In this document: positions 37,096 to 46,419 of the stretch, in pieces
Position numbering within the stretch: the stretch's first letter is position 1
Layout of the letters: each line of letters opens with the position of its first letter
DNA from: an uncultured Flavobacteriaceae bacterium
Lineage (GTDB): Bacteria > Bacteroidota > Bacteroidia > Flavobacteriales > Flavobacteriaceae
NCBI GenBank assembly: GCA_905480425.1
Contig: CAJQQG010000011.1
Span: 1 to 64,000, forward strand
DNA: 64,000 bases
Direction: 5' to 3'
Program-made: the position numbers and the translations under genes
Notes under the pieces: generated by a model
What the model was told of the DNA's origin: nothing
Databases searched by the model: none
What the model saw: the letters and a program-made list of their open reading frames with translations, nothing else

Positions 37096-39549
37096 ATGTT
37101 TGTACTCAAGAGAGATGGCCGTAAAGAGCCCATTATGTTCGATAAAATTACCGCTCGAATTCGTAAATTGAACTATGGATTAAATCCATTAGTAGATCCT
37201 GTTCGAATTGCAATGCGTGTAATTGAAGGACTTTATGATGGAGTTACGACTTCGGGCTTGGACAATCTTGCAGCTGAGGTTGCTGCCACGATGACCACAT
37301 CTCATCCTGACTACGCAAAATTAGCGGCTCGTATATCAGTTTCTAATTTACACAAGAATACCAAAAAATCTTTTTCTGAAACCATGGCTGACTTGTATCA
37401 GTATGTAAATCCTAGAACAGGTAAAAAGGCTCCTTTACTTTCGGATGAGGTTTATGAGATTATTCAAAAAAATGCTGATAAGTTAGATTCAAATATTATT
37501 TATAATAGAGATTTTGGGTATGACTTCTTTGGTTTCAAAACATTAGAACGCTCTTATTTACTGAAGTTAAACGGAGAAATTGTAGAACGGCCACAGCACA
37601 TGTTGATGCGTGTTTCTGTGGGAATTCATTTAGACGATATTGATTCTGTTCTTGAGACTTACGAGCTGATGTCTAAAAGATATTTTACACACGCAACACC
37701 TACATTATTTAATTCAGGAACACCTAAGCCGCAGATGTCTTCATGTTTTTTATTGACTATGAAAGACGACAGTATTGATGGTATCTACGACACTTTAAAG
37801 CAGACTGCTCGAATTTCGCAGTCAGCAGGAGGTATTGGACTGTCTATTCACAATGTGCGCGCTACAGGTTCTTATATAGCAGGAACAAATGGAACTTCTA
37901 ATGGAATTGTACCGATGTTACGTGTTTTTAACGATACCGCACGATATGTTGATCAAGGTGGAGGAAAAAGGAAAGGTTCCTTTGCAATTTATGTAGAGCC
38001 GTGGCATGCTGATATTTTTGAATTCTTAGAGTTGAAAAAGAACCATGGAAAAGAAGAAATGCGGGCACGCGATTTGTTTTATGCTATGTGGACACCAGAT
38101 TTATTCATGAAGCGAGTAGAACAAAACGCAGAATGGACATTAATGTGTCCTAACGAATGTCCTGATCTTTTTAATGTCCATGGAGATGAATTTGATAAAC
38201 TTTACCTTAAATATGAATCAGAGGGAAAAGGACGAAAAACAATCAAAGCACGAGAACTTTGGGAGAAGATTTTAGAATCTCAAATTGAAACAGGTACTCC
38301 ATACATGCTTTATAAGGACGCTGCCAATAGAAAATCTAATCAGAAAAATATAGGCACCATTCGTTCTTCAAATTTATGTACAGAAATTATGGAGTATACT
38401 TCTCCAGATGAGGTAGCTGTATGTAATTTAGCCTCTATAGCTTTACCTATGTTTATTAAAGATGACGCTTTTGATCACCAGGCGTTATTTGATGTAACAG
38501 TTCGTGTAACGAAAAATTTAAACCGCGTGATTGATCGCAATTACTATCCGGTAATTGAAGCCCAAAACTCAAACTTCAGGCACCGTCCTGTAGGATTAGG
38601 AGTTCAAGGACTCGCAGATGCATTCATAATGTTACGCTTGCCTTTTACGTCTGACAAAGCAAAAGAGCTAAATCAAGAAATTTTTGAAACTCTTTATTTT
38701 GCAGCTTTAACGGCTTCAGCAGAAGAAGCTAAAAATGATGGTCCTTATGAAAGCTACAAAGGCTCTCCAATTTCAAAAGGGGAATTCCAACATAACTTAT
38801 GGGGAATAAAAGATGAAGAATTAAGCGGACGATGGGACTGGGCTGCTTTACGCAAAACAATAAAAAAACAAGGTGTTAGAAATTCACTTTTAGTAGCACC
38901 TATGCCAACTGCTAGTACTTCTCAAATCCTTGGAAATAACGAATGTTTTGAACCCTATACCTCTAATATTTATACAAGACGTGTTCTTTCGGGAGAGTTT
39001 ATTGTTGTTAACAAGCATCTCTTAGAAGACCTTGTGGATCGCGGATTATGGGATGAAGACATGAAGCAACAATTGATGCGCAATAATGGATCTGTTCAAA
39101 GTATCGAAGGTATTCCAGATGATTTAAAAGAACTATATCGTACGGTTTGGGAAATGAGTATGAAAGATATCATAGACATGTCTCGCCAACGAGGATATTT
39201 TATTGATCAATCACAATCTTTGAATCTCTTTATGGAAGGAGCCACTATGGCCAAACTAACATCAATGCACTTTTATGGATGGAAATCGGGATTAAAAACA
39301 GGAATGTATTACTTGAGAACCAAATCCGCAGTTGATGCCATTAAGTTCACACTAGACAATTCAAAAAAAGAAAAAAGCACACCGATAGCTGAAGCTATAA
39401 CAACAACAGTTTCTCAGACTGCAGCTGCTAGTGCAATAGCCCCACAGCCAGCTGTTCCAGTTGAGCCTTTAACACCACAGGAGCTTAAGCAAATGCTTGC
39501 GAAAGCCAAAGAAGGTGAAGATGACGATTGCTTGATGTGTGGATCTTAA
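37096..39549 (+). CDS. nrdA: Ribonucleotide reductase class Ia, large (R1) subunit
   Basis: Reduces ribonucleoside diphosphates to deoxy forms. 817 residues. An N-terminal ATP-cone (about 1-90, starting [15 protein letters not shown]) gives dATP feedback control. Active-site residues are C217 (SSCFLL), N426, C428 and E430 (SNLCTE) and C443. The C-terminal redox pair C812/C815 (CLMCGS) takes electrons from thioredoxin or glutaredoxin. The Ala/Pro-rich linker (about 755-795) before the tail is the usual flexible arm. Co-transcribed with nrdB. Confidence 0.97.
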   Translation: MFVLKRDGRKEPIMFDKITARIRKLNYGLNPLVDPVRIAMRVIEGLYDGVTTSGLDNLAAEVAATMTTSHPDYAKLAARISVSNLHKNTKKSFSETMADLYQYVNPRTGKKAPLLSDEVYEIIQKNADKLDSNIIYNRDFGYDFFGFKTLERSYLLKLNGEIVERPQHMLMRVSVGIHLDDIDSVLETYELMSKRYFTHATPTLFNSGTPKPQMSSCFLLTMKDDSIDGIYDTLKQTARISQSAGGIGLSIHNVRATGSYIAGTNGTSNGIVPMLRVFNDTARYVDQGGGKRKGSFAIYVEPWHADIFEFLELKKNHGKEEMRARDLFYAMWTPDLFMKRVEQNAEWTLMCPNECPDLFNVHGDEFDKLYLKYESEGKGRKTIKARELWEKILESQIETGTPYMLYKDAANRKSNQKNIGTIRSSNLCTEIMEYTSPDEVAVCNLASIALPMFIKDDAFDHQALFDVTVRVTKNLNRVIDRNYYPVIEAQNSNFRHRPVGLGVQGLADAFIMLRLPFTSDKAKELNQEIFETLYFAALTASAEEAKNDGPYESYKGSPISKGEFQHNLWGIKDEELSGRWDWAALRKTIKKQGVRNSLLVAPMPTASTSQILGNNECFEPYTSNIYTRRVLSGEFIVVNKHLLEDLVDRGLWDEDMKQQLMRNNGSVQSIEGIPDDLKELYRTVWEMSMKDIIDMSRQRGYFIDQSQSLNLFMEGATMAKLTSMHFYGWKSGLKTGMYYLRTKSAVDAIKFTLDNSKKEKSTPIAEAITTTVSQTAAASAIAPQPAVPVEPLTPQELKQMLAKAKEGEDDDCLMCGS

Positions 39550-39593
39550 TTGACATAATGATTTAATAACATTATTGATTAAATATTATTTAA

Positions 39594-39615
39594 AAGGTAA
39601 TAATAAGGTAATATC
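39594..39615 (+). promoter_or_regulatory. 11-bp-period direct repeat ahead of the phosphate uptake genes (possible PhoB-type box)
   Basis: AAGGTAATAAT is followed directly by AAGGTAATATC: two copies of AAGGTAATA on an 11-bp period, ending 50 bases before the porin ATG. PhoB/OmpR-type regulators bind direct repeats with just this period, and the two genes downstream are a phosphate-type porin and a phosphate permease. The sequence itself differs from the enterobacterial Pho box. Confidence 0.4.
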
Positions 39616-39665
39616 AAACTGTTTTTAAAATATGATTTTTGTTATGTAATTATATTAAAAACTAC

Positions 39666-40868
39666 ATGAAACAGTTAATATTATCTTTTTTGTTTATTCC
39701 CCTTGGTCTTTTACTTCAAGCTCAAGAAATTAGTGACACTAAATTTGGCAATGGAATGATAAATTTTATCGCAAAAGATAGTTCTTTTAGCGTAAAATTT
39801 GCACCTAGAGTTCAATCGCGTTACCAAAGTGAATGGAGTTATGATGGCGAAGATTATGATCCTGCAGATATCAATTTTTCAGTAAGAAGAGCACGATTGA
39901 AATTTGGGGGTTTTGCTTTTTCACCAAAATTAAAATACAAAATTGAATTGGGTCTTTCCAATCGTGATATTTCAGGAGCAAATATTTACAATAGAAATAC
40001 ACCACGGTATATCTTAGATGCTGTGGTCATGTGGAATTTTCACGAAAATTTTGAACTATGGGCTGGCCAAACAAAACTGCCAGGAAATATAGAAAGAGTT
40101 GTTTCTTCAGCAAACTTACAGTTGATTGATCGATCATTATTGAATAGTAAATTTAATATTGATCGAGATATAGGTATTCAATTACGGCACAAATTAAGAT
40201 TGGGTGGTAACTGGATTATAAAAGAAAAGTTCTCAATTTCACAGGGTGAAGGAAGAAATATAACCGAAGGAAATATAGGGGGACTTCAATATACCTCAAG
40301 ACTTGAATTACTTCCTTTTGGTGAATTCTCTTCAAAGGGTGATTATTCCCAAGGAGACTTAAAACGTGAAAAATCAATTAAAGCCATGTTTGGTTTTACC
40401 TATGACATTAATGAAAATGCAGTAAAAAGTAGAAGTAATATGGGCTCTTATTTAATACAATCTAGTGGAGGATTATTTGAGACTGACATTACTACTATAT
40501 TTCTGGATGGTGTTATTAAATATAACGGCTTCGCATTGACGGGAGAGTATGCAAATAGAGATGCTGATCAAATTGAAGCTTTAGAAGAAGATGGTAGAAC
40601 AAAAACAGGAGCGGTAGTGGGTGCAGGATCTGCTTCAAACATACAAGGAAGTTATCTTTTTAAAAATAACTTTGAAATTACTGCACGATATACTAATATT
40701 AATTTTAAAAAAATTACTCGTCTATCAGACCTTAACCAAATCACATTTGGGGTGTCAAAGTATGTTGTGGGACATAGTTTAAAAATTCAAGCAGACATTA
40801 GCCTTTTAAATGCTAGTGGAATAAAAGATAATGTACTTTTCAGAACAGGATTTGATCTTCATTTTTAA
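39666..40868 (+). CDS. Phosphate-selective porin O/P family outer-membrane protein
   Basis: 400 residues from the ATG giving MKQLILSFLFIPLGLLLQAQ, a clean signal peptide; an earlier start at 39639 would bury it. The mature part alternates beta strands as in 16-18-strand OprO/OprP porins, with the early SVKFAPRVQSRY and FSVRRARLKFGGF and a C-terminal strand ending in Phe (GFDLHF). Followed after 58 bases by a PiT permease, which supports phosphate uptake. Confidence 0.88.
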   Translation: MKQLILSFLFIPLGLLLQAQEISDTKFGNGMINFIAKDSSFSVKFAPRVQSRYQSEWSYDGEDYDPADINFSVRRARLKFGGFAFSPKLKYKIELGLSNRDISGANIYNRNTPRYILDAVVMWNFHENFELWAGQTKLPGNIERVVSSANLQLIDRSLLNSKFNIDRDIGIQLRHKLRLGGNWIIKEKFSISQGEGRNITEGNIGGLQYTSRLELLPFGEFSSKGDYSQGDLKREKSIKAMFGFTYDINENAVKSRSNMGSYLIQSSGGLFETDITTIFLDGVIKYNGFALTGEYANRDADQIEALEEDGRTKTGAVVGAGSASNIQGSYLFKNNFEITARYTNINFKKITRLSDLNQITFGVSKYVVGHSLKIQADISLLNASGIKDNVLFRTGFDLHF

Positions 40869-40926
40869 TAATTTGATAACGTAGAGATTGATATTAATAC
40901 TGATCTTTACCAATAATAAATTTTTT

Positions 40927-43167
40927 ATGGATAATATTTACTTATATATGTTGATTGCTCTTGCCGTTTTGGCAGTTGCAGACATAGTTGTAGGAGTTAG
41001 TAATGATGCTATTAACTTTTTGAATTCAGCAATAGGCTCAAAAGCAATCTCAATAAGAACCATTATGATTGTCGCAAGTTTAGGGATTTTTATTGGTGCT
41101 GTTTTTTCAAGTGGTATGATGGAAGTGGCTCGAAAAGGTATTTTTAATCCAGGCTCTTTTTACTTTGATGAAATTATGATCATTTTCATGGCTGTAATTA
41201 TAACGGATATACTCCTCCTTGATTTCTTTAATACATTAGGCCTTCCTACTTCAACAACGGTTTCAATAGTTTTTAACCTCTTAGGTGCTTCTGTTGTAAT
41301 GTCTTTAATTAAAATCGGTGCTTCAGATGCTGAAACGATAGCTGATATAGGAAATTATATTAATACAGATAAAGCAATTACCATTATTAGTGGAATCCTC
41401 TTGTCTGTTATCATTGCCTTTTCTGTTGGTGCTTTTGTCCAATGGATTTCACGAATTATTTTTACCTTTCAATTTGAAAAGAAAGTAAAAAACTTTGGAG
41501 CTTTTTTTGGTGGAATTGCCCTTACCTCAATCACCTATTTTATTTTCATAAAAGGACTAAAAGGAACGCCATACTACAAAGAGCTTTCGGGTTTTTTGAA
41601 AAGCAATGAGCTTTTAATAGTTGCAATTGCTTTTTTTGCTTTAACAGCCCTTTCCTATTTTTTTCAAAAAATCTCTCAAAAAAGTATTTTAATAATTATC
41701 ATATTGGTAGGTACTTTTGGACTTGCTCTTGCTTTTTCAGGAAATGACTTAGTTAACTTTATTGGTGTTTCAATGGCAGCATATCATTCTTATGAAGCAT
41801 GGAGTATTTCTGGAATAGATCCAACCTTATTTTCAATGGAAGTTTTAGATAAGAAAGTACCTGCAGAACCACTTTTATTATTTATTGCGGGTGGAATTAT
41901 GGTAATTACTCTGTGGTTTTCTAAAAAAGCTAAAACTGTAGCAGAAACTGAAATAGGTTTATCTAGACAGAATGATACACATGAAAAATTTAAACCCAAT
42001 ATTTTTTCTAGAACACTTGTAAATTTATTTTTTGGTATTTCATCCGTAATAAGTGCAGTATTGCCAAAATCTTTTCATGATAGAATTGAGAAAAGTTATG
42101 AGCGAAATAATGCATTTATGCTTTCTAAAGATCAAAGTGTAGACGCCCCAGCTTTTGATATGATTAGAGCATCTGTTAACTTAATGGTTGCTGGTATTTT
42201 AATTTCGATAGCAACTGCTATGAAATTACCTTTATCAACTACATATGTAACCTTTATGGTGGCAATGGGAACCTCGCTTGCAGACAGAGCCTGGGGTAGG
42301 GAAAGTGCTGTGTATCGTGTTGCAGGTGTTGTAAGTGTTATAGGAGGCTGGTTTTTAACAGCTTTAGGAGCCTTTTTAGCTTCAGGGGTGGTTGTCTTTC
42401 TAATCCGATGGGATAAAGTAACTATGATCCCAATTCTTTTGCTTTTAACAATTCTTTTACTTCTAAGAAACTTTATTAAACACAAAAATAAGGATGTAAA
42501 AATAGATTCCAATCAACTTAGAAAATATGAAAGTAGCACTGTTCAAGGCATTATTTCAGAAAGTGCTGAAAATATTATTGCTGTAATTTCAAGAGCTAGT
42601 AAAATTTATGCCAACTTTTTAGAGGGACTTTCTACTCAAAACTCAGACCTATTAAAAAAGAGTAAAAAAGGGGTAGCGAAGTTAGATGGTGAGATAGAGG
42701 ACCTTAGAGATAATATTTTCTTTTTGATTAAAAATTTAGATGAAACTAGTGTCCGAGGAAGTAATTTTTATATTATAATATTAGCTTATCTAACTGATAT
42801 AGCACAATCTTTAGAGTTTATTTCTAAGAAGAGTTACAAACATGTAAATAATCAGCATCAAAAGTTGAAATTTAATCAATTCAAAGATTTAAAGGAAATA
42901 GAAGACCGGTTGGATTTACTGTATAAAGAAATAATTGATATTTTTAATAGCAGAAAATTCGAGAGAATCGCTTTTGTGATAGCTCAAAAGAATGAGTTAC
43001 TAGGTCTTATTTCCATGAAAATTGACACTCAAATTGAGCGAACACGATCGGAAGAATCAAGCCCTAAAAACACCACGCTTTATTTCAATATTTTACTTGA
43101 AACGAAAGACTTAGTTAATAGTATCATGAATTTGATGGAAGAATATTATGATAGTTATAAAAAATAA
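40927..43167 (+). CDS. PiT-family inorganic phosphate transporter with fused PhoU-like domain
   Basis: 746 residues from the ATG giving MDNIYLYMLIAL; the longer ORF start adds 13 residues. Inner-membrane H+ or Na+/phosphate symporter with about a dozen helices. The duplicated family signatures are GVSNDAINFLNSAIGSKA near residue 25 and FSGNDLVNFIGVSMAAYHS near 275. The C-terminal about 200 residues are soluble and helical, resembling the PhoU/DUF47 domain usually encoded as a separate gene beside pit. An unrelated inserted stretch (about 345-395) links the halves. Downstream of the porin gene. Confidence 0.9.
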   Translation: MDNIYLYMLIALAVLAVADIVVGVSNDAINFLNSAIGSKAISIRTIMIVASLGIFIGAVFSSGMMEVARKGIFNPGSFYFDEIMIIFMAVIITDILLLDFFNTLGLPTSTTVSIVFNLLGASVVMSLIKIGASDAETIADIGNYINTDKAITIISGILLSVIIAFSVGAFVQWISRIIFTFQFEKKVKNFGAFFGGIALTSITYFIFIKGLKGTPYYKELSGFLKSNELLIVAIAFFALTALSYFFQKISQKSILIIIILVGTFGLALAFSGNDLVNFIGVSMAAYHSYEAWSISGIDPTLFSMEVLDKKVPAEPLLLFIAGGIMVITLWFSKKAKTVAETEIGLSRQNDTHEKFKPNIFSRTLVNLFFGISSVISAVLPKSFHDRIEKSYERNNAFMLSKDQSVDAPAFDMIRASVNLMVAGILISIATAMKLPLSTTYVTFMVAMGTSLADRAWGRESAVYRVAGVVSVIGGWFLTALGAFLASGVVVFLIRWDKVTMIPILLLLTILLLLRNFIKHKNKDVKIDSNQLRKYESSTVQGIISESAENIIAVISRASKIYANFLEGLSTQNSDLLKKSKKGVAKLDGEIEDLRDNIFFLIKNLDETSVRGSNFYIIILAYLTDIAQSLEFISKKSYKHVNNQHQKLKFNQFKDLKEIEDRLDLLYKEIIDIFNSRKFERIAFVIAQKNELLGLISMKIDTQIERTRSEESSPKNTTLYFNILLETKDLVNSIMNLMEEYYDSYKK

Positions 43168-43476
43168 GATTTATTTTTAGAGAAATTAAATCTTATGTCA
43201 TAGTTGCTGTATTAAAATATTTATAATAAAGAGGATAGCTATTCAACCGTACCTTTTTTTAGCTTGATAATAAGCTAAATATTGACCTAACAATAATATG
43301 ATCCTATGTCAAATAATTAAAGACTATTGGCACTACTAGAAGGCATTATTTTTAGTTACACAAGATTATTTTATTTAAATGTTAATTATGCTCAGTTCAC
43401 TATTAAGTAAATGTTATCATATTTATTTTTATTAAAGTTTACTTTACATATGATTTAAGAATCCTAAATTTGTAGG
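43168..43476. other. AT-rich intergenic region between pit and dgt
   Basis: 309 bases with no gene I can support. It holds a 6-bp inverted repeat (TAGCTT/AAGCTA, 43260-43277) lacking a following T tract in either direction, and, at its end, a -7 element for dgt. Confidence 0.6.
43465..43472 (+). promoter_or_regulatory. dgt: -7 element directly ahead of dgt
   Basis: TAAATTTG, a full TAnnTTTG match, ends 4 bases before the dgt ATG. If used, the transcript would start at or next to the ATG and be almost leaderless. Confidence 0.4.
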
Positions 43477-44796
43477 ATGGAATGGGAATCATTATTATCA
43501 TTAAAACGCTTTGGTGACAAGAATAAACGCTTACGAATAGAACAAGATGATCTGCGTTTAGGATTTGAAGTGGATTATGATAGGATTGTATTTTCAAATG
43601 CTTTTCGAAGCTTGCAGGATAAAACACAAGTCATTCCTTTTTCAAAAACAGATTTTGTTCATACACGTTTAACCCATAGTTTAGAAGTCTCAGTAGTAGG
43701 AAGAAGTTTGGGACGTATTGCAGGGAAAGCTATTCTTGAAAAGTATCCACATTTACAAGCTACCCTAGGCTATCAGCCAAATGATTTTGGTGCTATAGTT
43801 GCAGCCGCTGCATTAGCTCATGACATAGGCAATCCTCCTTTTGGACATAGTGGAGAAAAGGCTATTGGTCATTTCTTTACTTCGGGATCTGGAAAGGGAT
43901 TCAAAGATTCATTAACGCCTATAGAATATCAAGATTTATGTGATTTTGAGGGAAATGCAAATGGATTAAAAATTTTAACAGAATCCCAAATAGGAACACC
44001 GGGAGGTTTAAGACTAAGCTATGCTACGTTGGGCGCTTTTATAAAGTATCCCAAAGGTAGCTTACCTAAAAAGCCCTCTGATCATGTGGCTGATAAAAAG
44101 TATGGCTATTTTCAAGCTCAAGCTCCTTTTTTTGAAGATCTCATTCAAGAACTAGCATTACCTGTTGAGCAAGGACCCATTCGCCACCCGCTAACTTATT
44201 TAGTGGAAGCGGCAGATGATATATGCTACACTATTATAGATTTTGAAGATGGGATTAACTTAGGGTGGATTTCAGAAGATTTCGCCTTAGAATATTTAAT
44301 CAATTTAGTTAGAGATAAAATTGATACAAAGAAGTACGCACAATTGGTATATAAGCCACAGCGGTTAAGTTATCTCAGAGCACTTGCAATTAATAGTTTA
44401 ATTCAAGATGCCATCTATATTTTTATTGAAAATGAAGCATCTATTTTAAAAGGAACCTTTGAGGTTTCACTTTTGGATAAAAGTAAATACAAGGCTCAAA
44501 TTGAAGATATTATTAACCTAAGTATTGAAAATATTTACCAATCACGAGAGGTTGTTCAAAAAGAAGTAGTTGGTCACCGAGCAATTTCAACCTTATTAGA
44601 GCATTATACCAATGCAGCTGTTAGAATGTTTAAGGGAATTCCAAATTCTCATGATAAATTGATTCTTTCTTTAGTTGATGAGGGAACATCTATCCAAGGA
44701 AATACCTTATATGAAACCCTTTTAAATGCAACCTGTTATGTAGCTAGTCTTTCTGATGGAAAAGCTTTAAGGATGGCACAAGATATTGGCGGTTAA
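43477..44796 (+). CDS. dgt: Deoxyguanosinetriphosphate triphosphohydrolase
   Basis: HD-domain enzyme releasing triphosphate from dNTPs, helping balance nucleotide pools. 439 residues. Metal ligands are H67 (RLTHSLEV), H115 and D116 (ALAHDIGNPPFGHSGE), with the fourth aspartate in EAADDICYTIID. NAFRSLQDKTQV at the start is characteristic. The family also includes broader dNTPases, so strict dGTP specificity is not certain. Confidence 0.94.
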   Translation: MEWESLLSLKRFGDKNKRLRIEQDDLRLGFEVDYDRIVFSNAFRSLQDKTQVIPFSKTDFVHTRLTHSLEVSVVGRSLGRIAGKAILEKYPHLQATLGYQPNDFGAIVAAAALAHDIGNPPFGHSGEKAIGHFFTSGSGKGFKDSLTPIEYQDLCDFEGNANGLKILTESQIGTPGGLRLSYATLGAFIKYPKGSLPKKPSDHVADKKYGYFQAQAPFFEDLIQELALPVEQGPIRHPLTYLVEAADDICYTIIDFEDGINLGWISEDFALEYLINLVRDKIDTKKYAQLVYKPQRLSYLRALAINSLIQDAIYIFIENEASILKGTFEVSLLDKSKYKAQIEDIINLSIENIYQSREVVQKEVVGHRAISTLLEHYTNAAVRMFKGIPNSHDKLILSLVDEGTSIQGNTLYETLLNATCYVASLSDGKALRMAQDIGG

Positions 44797-44825
44797 TTCC
44801 TATTACTTTATAAATACGAACTCAC

Positions 44826-44833
44826 TACCTTTG
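44826..44833 (+). promoter_or_regulatory. -7 element for the metallophosphoesterase gene
   Basis: TACCTTTG matches TAnnTTTG 13 bases before the ATG at 44847, within the 50-base gap after dgt. No -33 TTG seen. Confidence 0.4.
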
Positions 44834-44846
44834 CAAAAAAAAAACT

Positions 44847-46076
44847 ATGAGATGGGTTATTACAATCTTAATTTTCTGTATTCTTCAGTGGTATGCTTTT
44901 CAGGGAATTAAAACAGTAACGTCTAACCGATGGTTTTGGTTACTTTATGGAGTAATCGTTACAATTATTGTAGGGAATTTATTACTACATACCCTAATCT
45001 TAGAACGTGCAGCTAATATGGAGCCAAAGCTTATGTATGCTATAGGTTTATTTATTACTCTTTTTTCATTTCAGGCAATCATTACGCTCTTATTAATGGC
45101 GGAGGACATTATTAGAGTGCCCCAGTCCATCTACGCTTATTTTTTTAAAATGCCCGGGCAATCCTCTTTTTTTCCTACTCGAAGAAAGTTTTTAGCTCAA
45201 TTAGCAGTAGGAATAGCAGCTATTCCATTTACTTCTTTACTTTATGGGATGTACCGTGGTCGATATAATTATAAAGTACTTTCTTATGTTTTGGAATATG
45301 AAGATTTACCAGAAGCTTTTGATGGCTTTAAAATTGCTCAAATTTCAGATATCCATAGTGGTAGTTTTGACAGTCCTGAAAAAGTAAAATATGGAGTTGA
45401 TTTAGTCAATAAAGTACAAGCAGATCTAGTTTTATTTACTGGTGACCTTGTTAATAATAGATCAGATGAGGCGCTTCCATGGATCAAAATTTTTGGAGAA
45501 ATTAAAGCTCCAAACGGAGTATTTTCTGTTCTTGGTAATCATGATTATGGTGACTATACTCAATGGGAAAGTGCTGAAGCTAAGATTAAAAATATGGAAG
45601 ACCTCTATGCAGTTCAAAAAAGGATGGGATGGGATCTGCTATTAAATGAATCTCGATTTATTGAAAAAAATGGACAACGTATTGCACTTGTAGGAGTAGA
45701 GAACTGGGGTTCAGGACGATTTAAAAAAGCAGGAGATTTAAATAAAGCACTTAAAGATGTTGCACCTGAAGATTTTAAAATATTAATGTCACATGATCCT
45801 TCGCATTGGGAAGCAGAGGTTCTACCTCACCCGTATAATATTCATTTAACTTTAAGTGGACATACTCATGGAATGCAGTTTGGCATTGAAATACCAGGCT
45901 GGATAAAGTGGAGTCCTGTACAATGGCGCTATAAACAATGGGCAGGAATTTATGGCCAACCAGAACAACGAATAAACGTTAATAGAGGTTTTGGATACCT
46001 TGCATATCCAGGGCGAGTAGGTATGTGGCCAGAAGTAACCTCGATCACTTTAAAGAAGGCTAAAACAGTGGTTTAA
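44847..46076 (+). CDS. Membrane-anchored metallophosphoesterase
   Basis: 409 residues. Residues 1-135 hold three to four membrane helices and a TRRKFL motif; residues about 155-400 are a calcineurin-like phosphoesterase domain. Metal ligands are D168 and H170 (ISDIHSG), D200 (FTGDLVNN), N231-H232 (GNHDYGD) and the C-terminal GHTHGMQFG. YaeI/UDP-diacylglucosamine hydrolase-like and other activities occur in this group; the substrate is not evident. The catalytic domain probably faces the periplasm, by the twin-arginine-like stretch before the last helix (inference). Confidence 0.87.
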   Translation: MRWVITILIFCILQWYAFQGIKTVTSNRWFWLLYGVIVTIIVGNLLLHTLILERAANMEPKLMYAIGLFITLFSFQAIITLLLMAEDIIRVPQSIYAYFFKMPGQSSFFPTRRKFLAQLAVGIAAIPFTSLLYGMYRGRYNYKVLSYVLEYEDLPEAFDGFKIAQISDIHSGSFDSPEKVKYGVDLVNKVQADLVLFTGDLVNNRSDEALPWIKIFGEIKAPNGVFSVLGNHDYGDYTQWESAEAKIKNMEDLYAVQKRMGWDLLLNESRFIEKNGQRIALVGVENWGSGRFKKAGDLNKALKDVAPEDFKILMSHDPSHWEAEVLPHPYNIHLTLSGHTHGMQFGIEIPGWIKWSPVQWRYKQWAGIYGQPEQRINVNRGFGYLAYPGRVGMWPEVTSITLKKAKTVV

Positions 46077-46109
46077 CCTTTTTCTTATACATTTGTTTTA
46101 TAATGCGAT

Positions 46110-46412
46110 ATGATTATGTCAAAATTTGGTGAATTATTAGATGAGAAAATACCTATTTTGTTGGTTTTTTACCGGCAAGAAGATGTTGAATTGGAACTAC
46201 ACCCGATTTTAAAAGATGTAGCCGCTGCAATTGGTGATAAAGGCAAAGTAATAAAAATAGAGGTAGATAAAAACCACAAACTTTCAGAGGCTTTACGAGT
46301 AAAAATTTTACCTACTTTAATGATTTATAAAGATAGTGAAATGGTTTGGCGCCAAAGTGGCGAGCAAGATGCTAATACTTTAATTAGCTTGATTCAAGAT
46401 CACGTAGCTTAA
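46110..46412 (+). CDS. Thioredoxin-fold protein lacking the CxxC active site
   Basis: 100 residues with the thioredoxin pattern: ILLVFYRQ strand, an alpha helix, VIKIEVDKN strand, RVKILPTLMIYK with the conserved cis-Pro P68, and a terminal helix. The place of WCGPC is taken by YRQEDVE, and the protein contains no cysteine at all. It cannot be a redox catalyst, so a binding or scaffold role is more likely. A second ATG at 46116 (MSKFGELL) is an equal start candidate. Lies 33 bases after the metallophosphoesterase gene. Confidence 0.82.
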   Translation: MIMSKFGELLDEKIPILLVFYRQEDVELELHPILKDVAAAIGDKGKVIKIEVDKNHKLSEALRVKILPTLMIYKDSEMVWRQSGEQDANTLISLIQDHVA

Positions 46413-46419
46413 ATAAAAT

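Noticed and set aside
43260-43277. TAGCTT/AAGCTA hairpin in the pit-dgt gap
   Set aside because: The T run lies 5' of the stem on the + strand and becomes an A run on the minus strand, so it is not a terminator in either direction.
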